From Natrinema zhouii (GTDB lineage: Archaea > Halobacteriota > Halobacteria > Halobacteriales > Natrialbaceae), in NCBI RefSeq assembly GCF_013456555.2, contig NZ_CP059154.1, positions 2,976,001 through 3,040,000 on the forward strand: 64,000 nt of DNA. Reading direction: 5' to 3'. Under the pieces are notes generated by a model, which was not told the origin of the DNA, ran no database searches, and saw only the letters and a program-made list of their open reading frames with translations. The position numbers were made by a program, and so were the translations under genes. Shown here piece after piece: positions 25,455 to 33,669 of the stretch. Positions within the stretch are counted from its first letter, which is position 1. Every line of letters starts with the position of its first letter.

Positions 25455-25781
25455 ATGAGCAGCAACTGGCCGGTCGATCCCGACGGTGAGGAGGGCAGCG
25501 AGGGGATGCGCAAGTTCGACATGCGGATCATCGCAGACAAGGTCAACGAGGAGGAGGACTTCCCGATGGACCGCGACGAGTTCGTCGCGGAGTACGGCGA
25601 CTATCCGATCCGAATCAACTACGAGACGGTCGTGCCGATGAGCGAGATTTTCGAGTACGTCGAACCCGAAGAGTTCGAGACGATGGTCGACATGCACAAG
25701 GCCATCGGCGCGGCGATGCGCGCCGGCGGCTTCTGGAAGTACCACCCGCAGGGCAAAAACCCCGAGAAGAAGCCCGCCTGA
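25455..25781 (+). CDS. DUF5785-like haloarchaeal protein
   Basis: A 108-residue soluble protein starting MSSNWPVDPDGEEGSEGMRK. It fits the haloarchaeal DUF5785 family as I remember it: the N-terminal DPDGEEGSEGMRK, a central VEPEEFETMVDMHKAIGAAM and a C-terminal GGFWKYHP. An in-frame ATG nine codons upstream is ignored because the conserved block begins at 25455. The function is unknown. It lies 32 bases after the kinase gene. Confidence 0.7.
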   Translation: MSSNWPVDPDGEEGSEGMRKFDMRIIADKVNEEEDFPMDRDEFVAEYGDYPIRINYETVVPMSEIFEYVEPEEFETMVDMHKAIGAAMRAGGFWKYHPQGKNPEKKPA

Positions 25782-25857
25782 GGCCCGATTCCCGAGTCGC
25801 ATCACGAATCTGGATTACGTATCACTTATACGACGGCGTTCGAAAGAATCGGTCACC

Positions 25858-26628
25858 GTGACTAACACGCAGGTAACGCTCGTTCAGATCGACAACTACG
25901 GGCCGTGGACCGTGACGCCGGACCCCCGTCGAGAGGCCGATCTGCAGACGATGCAGTCCCGGCTGTTTGCGGACATCTCCCAGTTCGTCGGTAATCGCGG
26001 CGGCTACGCCTTCTTCACTCGCTTCGACAACATGATCGCCGTCACGAACGGCTGTTCGCTCGAGGAGCACGCGCTCCTCCAGGAATCGGTCGGCAACCGG
26101 TACCCCGTGACGCTCAGTCTCGGCGTCGCGACCGGCACGAGCCCCGTGCAGGCACTATCCGACGCGACCGAACGCCTCCAGGCGGCCGGCAGCGCACAGG
26201 ACAAGAATCGACGCGAGTGTCTCGAAGGCCGAGCCATCGAAGACGGCTACCGGACCGACGACGACATCCAGATCGCCCACTTCGACGTGATCAACGCGAC
26301 CGGAAACTACACGGACGAACTCAACGCCTTCGACACGTTCATCGAGATCGAACAGGGCTACGCGGAACTCATGCGGCACATGCGTTACGCCCACGACAGC
26401 CTCTCCTTTTTCGTCGGCGGCGACAACGTCATCGTCATCTGCCCCGACCTCGAGGAGGCCGACTACGCGGAGGCGACCGCTCACGTCGCAGAAGCCGTCG
26501 ACGTCGAGCTGCAGGTCGGCGTCGGTCGCGGAAAGAGCGCCCACGAAGCGGGCTTCGACGCGAAACACGCACTCGAGACCTGCCGAGCGGACGGGACCAG
26601 GGTCGAACTCGAGTGGGAGACGGCCTGA
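25858..26628 (+). CDS. gch3: GTP cyclohydrolase III (archaeal, ArfA-type)
   Basis: A 256-residue protein of the archaeal GTP cyclohydrolase III/IIa family. Family stretches are VTLVQIDNYGPWTVTPDPRREADLQTMQ at the start, FFTRFDNMIAVTNG near 58-71, then a second similar half with SFFVGGDNVIVICPD and VGVGRGKSAHEAG. The two halves are cyclase-like. It converts GTP to the formylated pyrimidine (FAPy) that feeds riboflavin and deazaflavin (F420) synthesis. It starts with GTG at 25858, with a CTTATA box about 30 bases upstream, so a leaderless start is likely. Confidence 0.92.
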   Translation: MTNTQVTLVQIDNYGPWTVTPDPRREADLQTMQSRLFADISQFVGNRGGYAFFTRFDNMIAVTNGCSLEEHALLQESVGNRYPVTLSLGVATGTSPVQALSDATERLQAAGSAQDKNRRECLEGRAIEDGYRTDDDIQIAHFDVINATGNYTDELNAFDTFIEIEQGYAELMRHMRYAHDSLSFFVGGDNVIVICPDLEEADYAEATAHVAEAVDVELQVGVGRGKSAHEAGFDAKHALETCRADGTRVELEWETA

Positions 26629-26712
26629 ATCCCGGAAGTAGAGTACTTCGCCGCCGGTTTGCTTAAGTGTGGCGGGGGTAGCTTTTAGCCCGTCAGTGTT
26701 ATCTATTCACAC

Positions 26713-27321
26713 ATGGAATCGGAACTGTCAGTCAGAGATGTCCTGACGACCGACTACGTCGGAGTCAGCGAGTCCGACGCCGTGCTCGATGTCGTTTCCC
26801 TCATGCGCGACGAGCGGACGAGTTGCGCGCTGGTCGTTCGCGGTGCGGAGCCGGTCGGCATCGTCACCGAGTGGGACGTGCTCGGTCTCGTCGACGACGA
26901 ACGCGACCCCGCGGAGACGACCGTCGGCGACGCCATGACGACCCCGGTCATCACGGTCGGTCCCGAGCGATCGCTCACCGACGTCGCCACGACGATGGCT
27001 CGCCAGAACATTCGCAACGTCATCGTCGAAGACGACGACGGTATCGTCGGGTTGGTCACCCAGCGCGACGTCATCGCCGCGGCGAGTTCGTTCCAGGCGA
27101 CGATGACCCCCTCCCGATCGAGCGAGCCGCCGGTCGACCGGGATCGCGGGATCGCGGACCCGATGACCGCCCATACGACCGTCGAGGGCGACGCCAGAGT
27201 GCTCCCCAACGGCGGCGACGAGTACACCACCCAGGGCGTTTGCGAGGCCTGCGGCTCGCTCGCGGACGCGCTGTGGGACGCCAACGGCCAACTCGTCTGT
27301 GCGGACTGCCGGACGGTGTGA
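26713..27321 (+). CDS. CBS-pair protein with C-terminal zinc ribbon
   Basis: A 202-residue protein with two tandem CBS domains (about 5-60 and 72-127). Ligand-loop motifs are GIVTEWDVL and GLVTQRDVI. A linker follows, then a C-terminal zinc-binding pair CEACG...CADC (about 177-199). CBS pairs bind adenosine nucleotides; the zinc ribbon suggests contact with protein or nucleic acid. It is monocistronic, with a short intergenic region on each side. The function is unknown beyond probable nucleotide sensing. Confidence 0.82.
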   Translation: MESELSVRDVLTTDYVGVSESDAVLDVVSLMRDERTSCALVVRGAEPVGIVTEWDVLGLVDDERDPAETTVGDAMTTPVITVGPERSLTDVATTMARQNIRNVIVEDDDGIVGLVTQRDVIAAASSFQATMTPSRSSEPPVDRDRGIADPMTAHTTVEGDARVLPNGGDEYTTQGVCEACGSLADALWDANGQLVCADCRTV

Positions 27322-27421
27322 CGAACCAACTCCACCGGCCGGCGTGAGCCGTGTCACCGGCCACCGCTCCCTATCTCTCCGATAGAAAGACCTTTCGGTG
27401 GCCGCGGTGCACGGACCGATA

Positions 27422-28645
27422 ATGATTGCGACCCTCGACGACCTGAACGTCGAAGGGACTACCGTCGGTGTTCGCGTCGACGTCAATAGTCCGATCGGCG
27501 ACGATGGCACGCTCGCGGACGACGCCCGACTGCGCGCTCACGTCGACACCCTCTCGGAACTCTTAGAGCGCGGCGGTCAGGTCGCCGTCCTCGCCCATCA
27601 GGGTCGGCCCGGCAGCGACGATTTCGTCTCCCTCGAGTCCCACGCGGATCGCCTCTCGGAACTGCTCGGCCAGCCCGTCGACTACGTGGATGCGACCTTT
27701 ACCGACGCCGCCCGCGACGCTGTCAGGGGCCTCTCGAACGGCGACTGCCTCGTCCTCGAGAACACCCGCTTTTACAGCGAGGAGTACATGGAGTTCGACC
27801 CCGAGCGGGCCGCTCGAACCCACCTCGTCGAAGGGCTCGAATCGGTGCTGGACGTCTACGTCAACGACGCCTTCGCCGCGGCCCACCGCTCCCAACCCTC
27901 GCTCGTCGGACTGCCGACGGTCCTCCCCAGCTATGCCGGCCGCGTGATGGAGGCCGAACTCGACGTGCTGGGTTCCATCGAAGAGACCCCCGAACCCCGC
28001 GTCTACGTCCTCGGCGGCGCGAAGGTGCCCGACTCGATCGACGTCGCCTGGTCCGTCCTCGAGAAGGGGCTGGCCGATCACGTCCTCACCGCGGGCGTCG
28101 TCGGCAACGTCTTCCTCATCGCGGACGGCGTCGATCTCGGCGACGCCAGTTCCGACTTCATCTACGAGCAGGGCTACTGGGACGAGATCGACCGCGCGGC
28201 CGACCTGCTCGACGCCTACGGCGACCGGATCGCGCTCCCCCGCGACGTCGCCGTCGCCCGGAACGACGAGCGCCACGAACTCGGCGTCAACGCTCTCCCG
28301 CCCGGAAACGGCGAGTCCGCGATGGACATCGGCGAATCGACGCTCGACTACTATCGGCGGATCCTCGGGGACGCGGAGACGGTGATCCTCAACGGCCCCG
28401 CCGGCGTCTTCGAGGACGATCGCTTCAAGACCGGAACCCGACAGCTCTACGACGCTGCCACGGACATCCCCACGAGCATCGTCGGCGGCGGGGACACCGC
28501 CTCCGCGCTGCGCAAACTCGGCGTCGACGGGTTCTCCCACATCAGTACCGGCGGCGGAGCCGCGTTGCGAATGCTCACCGCCGAATCACTCCCCGCCGTG
28601 ACGGCACTCGAGAATGCCCCCAAACAACCCGCAGCCGACGATTGA
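27422..28645 (+). CDS. pgk: Phosphoglycerate kinase
   Basis: A 407-residue enzyme of glycolysis and gluconeogenesis, slightly diverged at the N-terminus as in haloarchaea. Signature regions are VRVDVNSPI near 18-26, AHQGRPG near 58-64, ENTRFYSEE near 115-123, VNDAFAAAHRSQPS near 144-157, and the C-terminal GGGDTASALRKLG and STGGGAALRML for nucleotide binding. It moves a phosphate between 1,3-bisphosphoglycerate and ADP. An upstream GTG extension exists; I chose ATG 27422 (MIATLDDLN). Its end overlaps the acetyltransferase gene by 32 bases. Confidence 0.95.
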   Translation: MIATLDDLNVEGTTVGVRVDVNSPIGDDGTLADDARLRAHVDTLSELLERGGQVAVLAHQGRPGSDDFVSLESHADRLSELLGQPVDYVDATFTDAARDAVRGLSNGDCLVLENTRFYSEEYMEFDPERAARTHLVEGLESVLDVYVNDAFAAAHRSQPSLVGLPTVLPSYAGRVMEAELDVLGSIEETPEPRVYVLGGAKVPDSIDVAWSVLEKGLADHVLTAGVVGNVFLIADGVDLGDASSDFIYEQGYWDEIDRAADLLDAYGDRIALPRDVAVARNDERHELGVNALPPGNGESAMDIGESTLDYYRRILGDAETVILNGPAGVFEDDRFKTGTRQLYDAATDIPTSIVGGGDTASALRKLGVDGFSHISTGGGAALRMLTAESLPAVTALENAPKQPAADD

Positions 28646-29129
28646 ACCGGCCTCCCGGGACGACCTCGATACCCTCGCGGACATGTGGGTCCGCCTCGCC
28701 CGCGACCAGCGCCAGTACGAGTCGGCCGTCCGCGCCGACGCGAACCGCGAGACGATGCGCGAAACGCTCGGGGCCTATCAGGTCGCCGACGGGCTATTCG
28801 TCGCGCGTCTCGAGGGCGATATCGTCGGCTTCGCCTCGGTCTCGATCGAACGCGGCACCCTCGAGCTCGACAGCACCCGCGGGATGCTCTCGAACATCTA
28901 CGTCGAACCCGCGGTCCGCGGTCGCGGGATCGGCACCGCGTTGCTCGAGGCCGCCGAGAAGTCGGTCGCCGAGCGAGGTGCGGACGAACTGTTGCTTGAG
29001 GTGATGGCAGACAACGAAGCCGCCCGCCGCTTTTATCGCCGCGAGGGGTACGACGAGTTTCGGGTCACGATGGCGCGCTCGCTCGAGGACCGGGGCGAAA
29101 ACGATACACATTCAAAGGAGGACGGCTAA
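28614..29129 (+). CDS. GNAT-family N-acetyltransferase
   Basis: A 171-residue acetyltransferase. The acetyl-CoA loop VRGRGIGTALLEAAE (motif A, RGxGxG/A) is at about 102-116, preceded by the beta strand GMLSNIYVEP. Motif B is LLLEVMADNEAARRFYRREGY. It transfers an acetyl group from acetyl-CoA to an unknown amine. It begins inside the end of pgk (overlap 32 bases), so the two are likely cotranscribed; tRNA-Thr follows 12 bases after its stop codon. Confidence 0.88.
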   Translation: MPPNNPQPTIEPASRDDLDTLADMWVRLARDQRQYESAVRADANRETMRETLGAYQVADGLFVARLEGDIVGFASVSIERGTLELDSTRGMLSNIYVEPAVRGRGIGTALLEAAEKSVAERGADELLLEVMADNEAARRFYRREGYDEFRVTMARSLEDRGENDTHSKEDG

Positions 29130-29141
29130 CCAACGGCCTGC

Positions 29142-29215
29142 GCCAGGGGAGCATGGGCGGTTCATGCACTCGACTTGTAATCGAGACTTCCGGGGTTCAA
29201 ATCCCCGCCCTGGCT
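29142..29215 (+). tRNA. tRNA-Thr (anticodon UGU)
   Basis: A 74-base tRNA. The acceptor stem GCCAGGG pairs with CCCTGGC and the discriminator is T. The anticodon stem CTCGA/TCGAG encloses CTTGTAA, giving anticodon TGT (reads ACA). The T arm is CGGGG-TTCAAAT-CCCCG. No CCA is encoded. The T-arm motif GGTTCAAATCCC recurs downstream (29226-29237 with one change, 29296-29307 exact), which marks the edge of an integrated segment. Confidence 0.92.
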
Positions 29216-29332
29216 TGAATCCTCAGGTTCAAAGCCCCTACCTTCTGGTATCGGCAATCTCGGTGGTTTTGAAAATCTCAGGTTCTCGAACCTCAGGTTC
29301 AAATCCCATTCTAATTATGCCGTTCATCGGGG
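29216..29332. repeat. tRNA-Thr 3'-end-like direct repeats (attachment-site remnant)
   Basis: CCTCAGGTTCAAA occurs at 29221-29233 and again at 29291-29303, both resembling the T arm of the neighbouring tRNA. The sequence between is not coding. Such repeats arise when elements integrate at tRNA genes and duplicate part of the end. Confidence 0.5.
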
Positions 29333-29883
29333 GTGTCCGGCGTGACATCGGCCGGGCTGACCCAGCCAGAACAGCCACCGATCGGAACGGCGGCTACAGT
29401 CGCTCTAGATGGACGTCCCTTGTCCAACATATGGGGCGAACTCTCGAGTTCCGAAGCCTTCCAGGCCGAATTAGTGAACGCGGTCTTAGACGCTGGCCGG
29501 GAACGGGGTTACCTCGAGTATCACGACTTGCTCGAGAACGCCGAGATTGACGCACTACACGGTTCTCTCCGATCCCTTATGTTTTGGGCGTTGCACAAGG
29601 GAATGAATCGGCCCTATGGTCGTTCCTACGTGAGATGAGAGAGTTAGGAACGGGACACTCGGAGATTACCGACGCTGTCGACATGGCCCGACTGTTCACT
29701 TTGGCACTCGAGAACCAACCCGACCGGGACGTCCCGACTGTGGCTTTCGAGATAGAACCAGAGTTCCGAGAACGGCGGGCCAATCAACGGAGAGAGATAT
29801 GCGAGATAGTCGCTGAACTCTCTCGAAGTGTCGACGTCCATCTTATGTCATCTCAAGATCACCTCGCACGACCTCCGCCGTGA
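29333..29883 (+). pseudogene. Frameshifted accessory gene of unknown family
   Basis: Two overlapping frames look like one broken protein. The first (29333 to about 29590) has TVALDGRPLSNIWGELSSSE and ends around LRSLMFWA. The second, in another frame (from about 29590 to 29883), continues with NESALWSFLREMRELGTGHS and a helical C-terminus (REICEIVAELSRSVDVHL). The tail runs straight into integrase sequence, suggesting a deletion fused the two. I recall similar proteins next to haloarchaeal integrases but cannot name the family. Confidence 0.5.
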
Positions 29884-30067
29884 CTCTGCTCACATGATGC
29901 TCGTTCGGGAGCGAATGAATCCGCGGGTTGTGATGGAAGCCGGTGGATGGGACGACTATCAGAGTCTCGAGCCCGACCTCTCGAAGCCTGACGAAGGGAA
30001 ATTATCGACGAATTCACCCGCGCTGGCCGCAAATAACGGGGAAATATTAGATATTCGAAAGCACTAA
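29828..30067 (+). pseudogene. C-terminal remnant of a tyrosine-recombinase integrase
   Basis: The frame contains ITSHDLRRDSAHMMLVRERM and VVMEAGGWDDYQSLEPDL, which I recognise as the C-terminal catalytic region of haloarchaeal XerC/D-like integrases. The HxLRR box with catalytic His and Arg is kept, but the expected catalytic tyrosine (normally EPYL) reads EPDL, and the whole N-terminal half is missing. It is therefore inactive. It sits about 600 bases after tRNA-Thr, as expected for an element integrated there. Confidence 0.65.
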
Positions 30068-30090
30068 ATAACAGTAAATAATAAGTATGC

Positions 30091-30999
30091 ATGATGTTCG
30101 ACGATAAACTCCGACGGCGAGATATACTAAAGAAGACAGCAATCGCGAGTGCCCTCCCGATGGCGACGGGGGTAGCGTCAGCAAAACAGCCCGGCCCCGA
30201 GGACGGCGTCAAGATTACGGGCACGTCCAAAACGAGTCCCGATGCAGTTAAGGAGGACGTTCAGGCGATCACCAGACACGACGGGGCGAAAGCATTGGCG
30301 TCGCGTATCGAGGACAAAACAGGGTTCGAGATGGACGACGAGTTTGCGGTTGGCATCAACCTCGAGACGGACGACAAAGCCCTCAATGCGCACAATCCCC
30401 GCATCATGCATCTCCCTATAAAGCCCTCCGGCGTCGGCGATCTCTCAACCGTGGACCCTACGGGAGGGACAGTTTCGTCGCAACCCGAGTTCTCCATCGA
30501 CAACGGTAGTGTGCTTATGGCGCTCACGGTGCGGGCGAAAGGAGAACGAACGCTCGCAACGCTCATGGGGATAACCAGAGAGAAGTCCGGAAGCAGCTCG
30601 CTCCTTGCGAACGACTCTGAGCAGGTGGAGACAAAGTTGTTCACTGTTGAGGATGGGTCCGCGAAGATACACCGAGAACGCACGGGCCAACAACCGCTGA
30701 AATCCGCCTGGCAAGCCAAAGCCGGAAGGAACACGTCGACCGTCACGACCGCGGACACCGGATTCACATGCTGGGGGTGCGCGACCGTCGTCGGCCTCGC
30801 CTGCGCTGGCACAGCAACTCTTTCAATGTCGTCGTGCGCTTCGGCAGCGGTTGCGTCAGGCGCATTTAACCCCTGGGCTGGTGCTGCAGTATCGGCCTTC
30901 TGCTTGTACATCGTCTCGAACGCAGGCACGCTGAGCTGTGCCGCCGGGACTGCAGCCATTTGTTCCAGCGTCTCGGGCGATTGTGATTTCCTAGAATAA
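30091..30999 (+). CDS. Halocin C8-like precursor: Tat signal, N-terminal domain, C-terminal Cys-rich peptide
   Basis: A 302-residue protein. Residues 8-14 (RRRDILK) are a twin-arginine motif, followed by a hydrophobic stretch and a cleavage-type ASA at 29-31, so it should be exported folded. The middle (about 32-219) is a polar domain. The last 83 residues form a hydrophobic, small-residue-rich domain with eight cysteines (227, 230, 238, 249, 271, 283, 291, 298). This is the layout of the halocin C8 precursor, in which the C-terminal peptide is the halocin and the N-terminal part gives immunity. Its sequence is clearly diverged from the classical one. It stands in a decayed mobile region; the reading frame is intact. 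A four-helix membrane protein gene follows 56 bases on. Confidence 0.75.
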   Translation: MMFDDKLRRRDILKKTAIASALPMATGVASAKQPGPEDGVKITGTSKTSPDAVKEDVQAITRHDGAKALASRIEDKTGFEMDDEFAVGINLETDDKALNAHNPRIMHLPIKPSGVGDLSTVDPTGGTVSSQPEFSIDNGSVLMALTVRAKGERTLATLMGITREKSGSSSLLANDSEQVETKLFTVEDGSAKIHRERTGQQPLKSAWQAKAGRNTSTVTTADTGFTCWGCATVVGLACAGTATLSMSSCASAAVASGAFNPWAGAAVSAFCLYIVSNAGTLSCAAGTAAICSSVSGDCDFLE

Positions 31000-31055
31000 C
31001 GCTACCGGGACCATATTTTTATGAATGAACGCCACGTATCTCCATCTAACCCAAA

Positions 31056-31544
31056 ATGGATACAGAAATAACAATGATTAGGAACGGCGCGGCGTTCGGA
31101 AAGCTAGCTGGCCGCGTGACCGCAGTCGCACTCGCGCTGTACGTTGTCAGTCTCGTCTATCAATCGAACGAGGAACTGGCAGCGGTCGCACTCGGCAGCG
31201 TCGTTACACTGTACGCAGTCATGTCGCTCGCTCGGGACGTTCAGTACGGCTACTCTCCATGGGAGCCCGTCAGGTGGACGACGGTTCCCCCTGGCGAACT
31301 CAATGCGGGAGAGCGTCGGCGTGCGCTCCGCTGGACAATTGTGCTGAAGCTCCTCCTAGTCGTCGGGGCCGTCAGTGGCTTCGCCGTCGTCTTCGCAGCC
31401 GGTCTCAAGACGCTGGGATACGTGTTACTCATCGGTGGTTTCCCTGCCCTAATAGTCAAACTGTATAAACACTATTTGGACGAAACAAGACCGTGGCACC
31501 CGTCCATGCCGTCCCGCCCGGACCAATTGGTATCTGAGCAATAA
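31056..31544 (+). CDS. Four-helix membrane protein next to the halocin-like gene
   Basis: A 162-residue protein with four hydrophobic helices (about 18-35, 40-58, 95-117, 120-137) and a positively charged loop between the pairs. It starts MDTEITMIRNGAAFGK. It lies 56 bases after the halocin-like precursor on the same strand. An AT-rich box (CATATTTTTATG) about 35 bases upstream could be its own promoter. The position suggests a part in immunity or export, but no motif proves this. I do not recognise the family. Confidence 0.6.
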   Translation: MDTEITMIRNGAAFGKLAGRVTAVALALYVVSLVYQSNEELAAVALGSVVTLYAVMSLARDVQYGYSPWEPVRWTTVPPGELNAGERRRALRWTIVLKLLLVVGAVSGFAVVFAAGLKTLGYVLLIGGFPALIVKLYKHYLDETRPWHPSMPSRPDQLVSEQ

Positions 31545-31599
31545 CTGACGCTAACAGAATCGCCGCGCCAGGTCTGCACAGCACTACCCGCTGTGGAAC

Positions 31600-31740
31600 C
31601 GAAGCCCTCTGTCGATCGGTTTCAGCTCGACCGGCCGACGCGACGTCAACAACGAATCTACCCGTCTGATCGACTCGGCGAAAAACGCACTTCCCGAGGC
31701 CCTTGATGATGTCCTTACCCGAGTACGTTCCGGGTGTCAC
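31600..31740 (-). pseudogene. HicA-like toxin remnant
   Basis: The minus strand reads TPGTYSGKDIIKGLGK and then VFRRVDQTGRFVVDVA. HicA toxins begin with SGKDVIKAL-type sequence followed by a GSH motif with the catalytic histidine. Here TGR replaces TGSH and the rest of the protein has no match, so the toxin is broken. It lies downstream of a broken hicB-like gene on the same strand, as in functional hicBA pairs. The similarity is short. Confidence 0.4.
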
Positions 31741-31815
31741 TAACTAGCGATATTCTCGCAGACATAATAAACCCACATTTAGTGATCAAAATGATCACTA
31801 CCTACAGGACTGATA

Positions 31816-32014
31816 TTAGAGCCACGGCGCCATCGACGGCTCGGTCTCCTCGTCGGTTTCAGGGACTGGTCGGTCGTGCAACCCGAGCGCCTCTACTTTT
31901 CGTCTCGACTTGACTGGCAACCCTGCTGGACTCGTCTCTCGCGACGTACCATCGCCCCTCCTTGGTGACGGTGATCGTCTCGCCGTTCGGCTCTCCGCGA
32001 GGCTGCATACCCAT
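31816..32014 (-). pseudogene. Frameshifted HicB-like antitoxin
   Basis: The first frame gives MGMQPRGEPNGETITVTKEG and RWYVARDESSRVASQ, and a second frame gives VEALGLHDRPVPETDEETEP and SMAPWL. Joined, they make a small HicB antitoxin of the haloarchaeal type, whose usual middle (AEALENLAEALDLH) has lost about eight codons plus a frame. The junction lies near 31890. The ATG at 32014 starts MGM. The neighbouring hicA remnant supports the call. Confidence 0.55.
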
Positions 32015-32748
32015 ATGTACTCCCAATACGGCCCAAGTAAAATGCCTTCCACCTCCGGACGACGCTCGAGTGTCCCGATGTCTATCGCTTGGTGATGTGT
32101 GTGAGATGTATTCTATGACACGCTTATGACATTGAGCCAATGGTGTGTAAGTGGGGTTTCTCTCGAGGCTCGTCGAAACCTCTCTGGCGATATGGTAGGT
32201 CAGACAAATATAACGCTATACACGCTGGTATTTGGGCCGAATGGGGATAGTCTGGTACCATGATTCAAGCTAAAGGTTCACCTCTCAAATGCTGGGACCT
32301 ACTCGAGGCTGGCAGAGACAGGCCCCGGGGCTATTGTGATTCATAGTGTCAAGGTGGCGTGCGGGGGGAGACGTTGCATCGCGTCCCAAACATCCTCCCC
32401 CTGCTCCGTGACACACCACCACGAAAGCTATCTCGGGCTCCCCATCCCGACGTAGCTCTTCACCACGATCGACGACTCGAGGAACCTAATTCTCTTAGTC
32501 GAAAATCCATTGCCGGTTGCCTATTGTTTATTGATAACAGGACTCACTATAGGAGCGCAGGGCTTGCATCTTCCCGCATTCCCTGCCAGTGACAAGAGGC
32601 TGTGGCCGTCCCCCTTCGGCCGTTTACCCTTTCCTCAGACGTTGTTCCCATTAGTGTGTACTCTTGAGGAACCCGGTTCTACCCATCTTTACTCTACTTA
32701 GAGGTATCAGTAGTCACACTTTTGAACTAACAGTAGAAATCCTCTCTT
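32015..32748. other. Decayed accessory DNA without a clear gene
   Basis: No convincing open frame. Composition is mixed, with AT-rich segments typical of the integrated region. The short frames at 32359-32592 and 32510-32701 have no signs of selection. Confidence 0.4.
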
Positions 32749-32868
32749 ATGGAATGTACAGCCTGTGGGGAGGATATAAACCAGGCGAGTCTGTTCTGTC
32801 GCTTTTGTGGTCATGAACTACCAGCTGCCCCTGACGATTTTGACTTGAAAAGCAAAATGCTGTTATAA
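32749..32868 (+). CDS. 39-residue zinc-ribbon protein
   Basis: A very short protein, MECTACGEDINQASLFCRFC followed by GHELPAAPDDF, with two CxxC pairs (3-6 and 17-20) in the pattern of a zinc ribbon. It may be a free-standing small protein or the N-terminal remnant of a longer zinc-ribbon membrane protein. An AT-rich stretch precedes it. Confidence 0.4.
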   Translation: MECTACGEDINQASLFCRFCGHELPAAPDDFDLKSKMLL

Positions 32869-33081
32869 CGACACGACTTCGAACCTCGGGTCGGCAGCCC
32901 TACCCTGCCTTTTCCGCTCGTAACGGACGGACGCAACTGCGGGACCGACCGCGATTTGAATGACATGACAGCTATCGTTCCGCTGCCTCATTTCGGTGGA
33001 TTAGTCTCGTTTTCACCGGACGGATCGACCGACAAATCGTGGAAATGGTTCCCGCTGTATTGGATGTGTACGGATTGATAT

Positions 33082-33354
33082 GTGGCCAGACGGGTTAATG
33101 TACTCTCGGAGAAATTCGCGGGTGTGAAAAACAGGTATATCGCGATATTCGCGGTTGAGGGCGCTGGAATCGGGGTCCTCTTCTATTTGCTCGTTCGGCA
33201 TACAATTAGAAATAGTATTGATGTTTCTCAACTGATACCACAGGTTCCGTATGTCGGAATTGTCGCGAACATAATCGGGATCGGTCTCGTTCTCCCACTG
33301 GCCGTGTACGTGACTGTCGGGGTGGTGAAGCGTCTCAGTTTGCACAAGGTGTAG
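33082..33354 (+). CDS. Small two-helix membrane protein
   Basis: A 90-residue protein from a GTG start with two hydrophobic helices (about 18-40 and 57-80) and a basic C-terminus (KRLSLHKV). The codon composition is more AT-rich than that of core genes. It lies at the far end of the tRNA-Thr island. No family is recognised, and it could be a truncated gene. Confidence 0.45.
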   Translation: MARRVNVLSEKFAGVKNRYIAIFAVEGAGIGVLFYLLVRHTIRNSIDVSQLIPQVPYVGIVANIIGIGLVLPLAVYVTVGVVKRLSLHKV

Positions 33355-33669
33355 CAGGCACCACGGGCCACGACTTCAATCGAGCGATCGGATCTCCGTA
33401 CACCGCTTCTCACGGGTCGTTACTGCGGTAAGCAACGGTAGCCGCACCACCGAGCGGTCACGACTACATACTATCCGAAAGCACCCGATTCGCTGTCCCT
33501 CGTGAACAGTGAACCGGTACAGAGCCCAGTCGCTTCGTTCGAGATCGATTCCCGCGCCATACAATCACCGAACGATGGCACTCACGCGCTCGAGACGGAA
33601 CCCGGGCTAACTGCGTGGAGGCATCGTCGCAGAATGAGCGCCTGCGCACTCGAGTAGACGTTGCATTCC
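33355..33669. other. Noncoding, probable end of the integrated region
   Basis: I see nothing recognisable here. The return to core-like composition and a universal stress gene at 33670 suggests that the island ends in this stretch. Confidence 0.4.
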
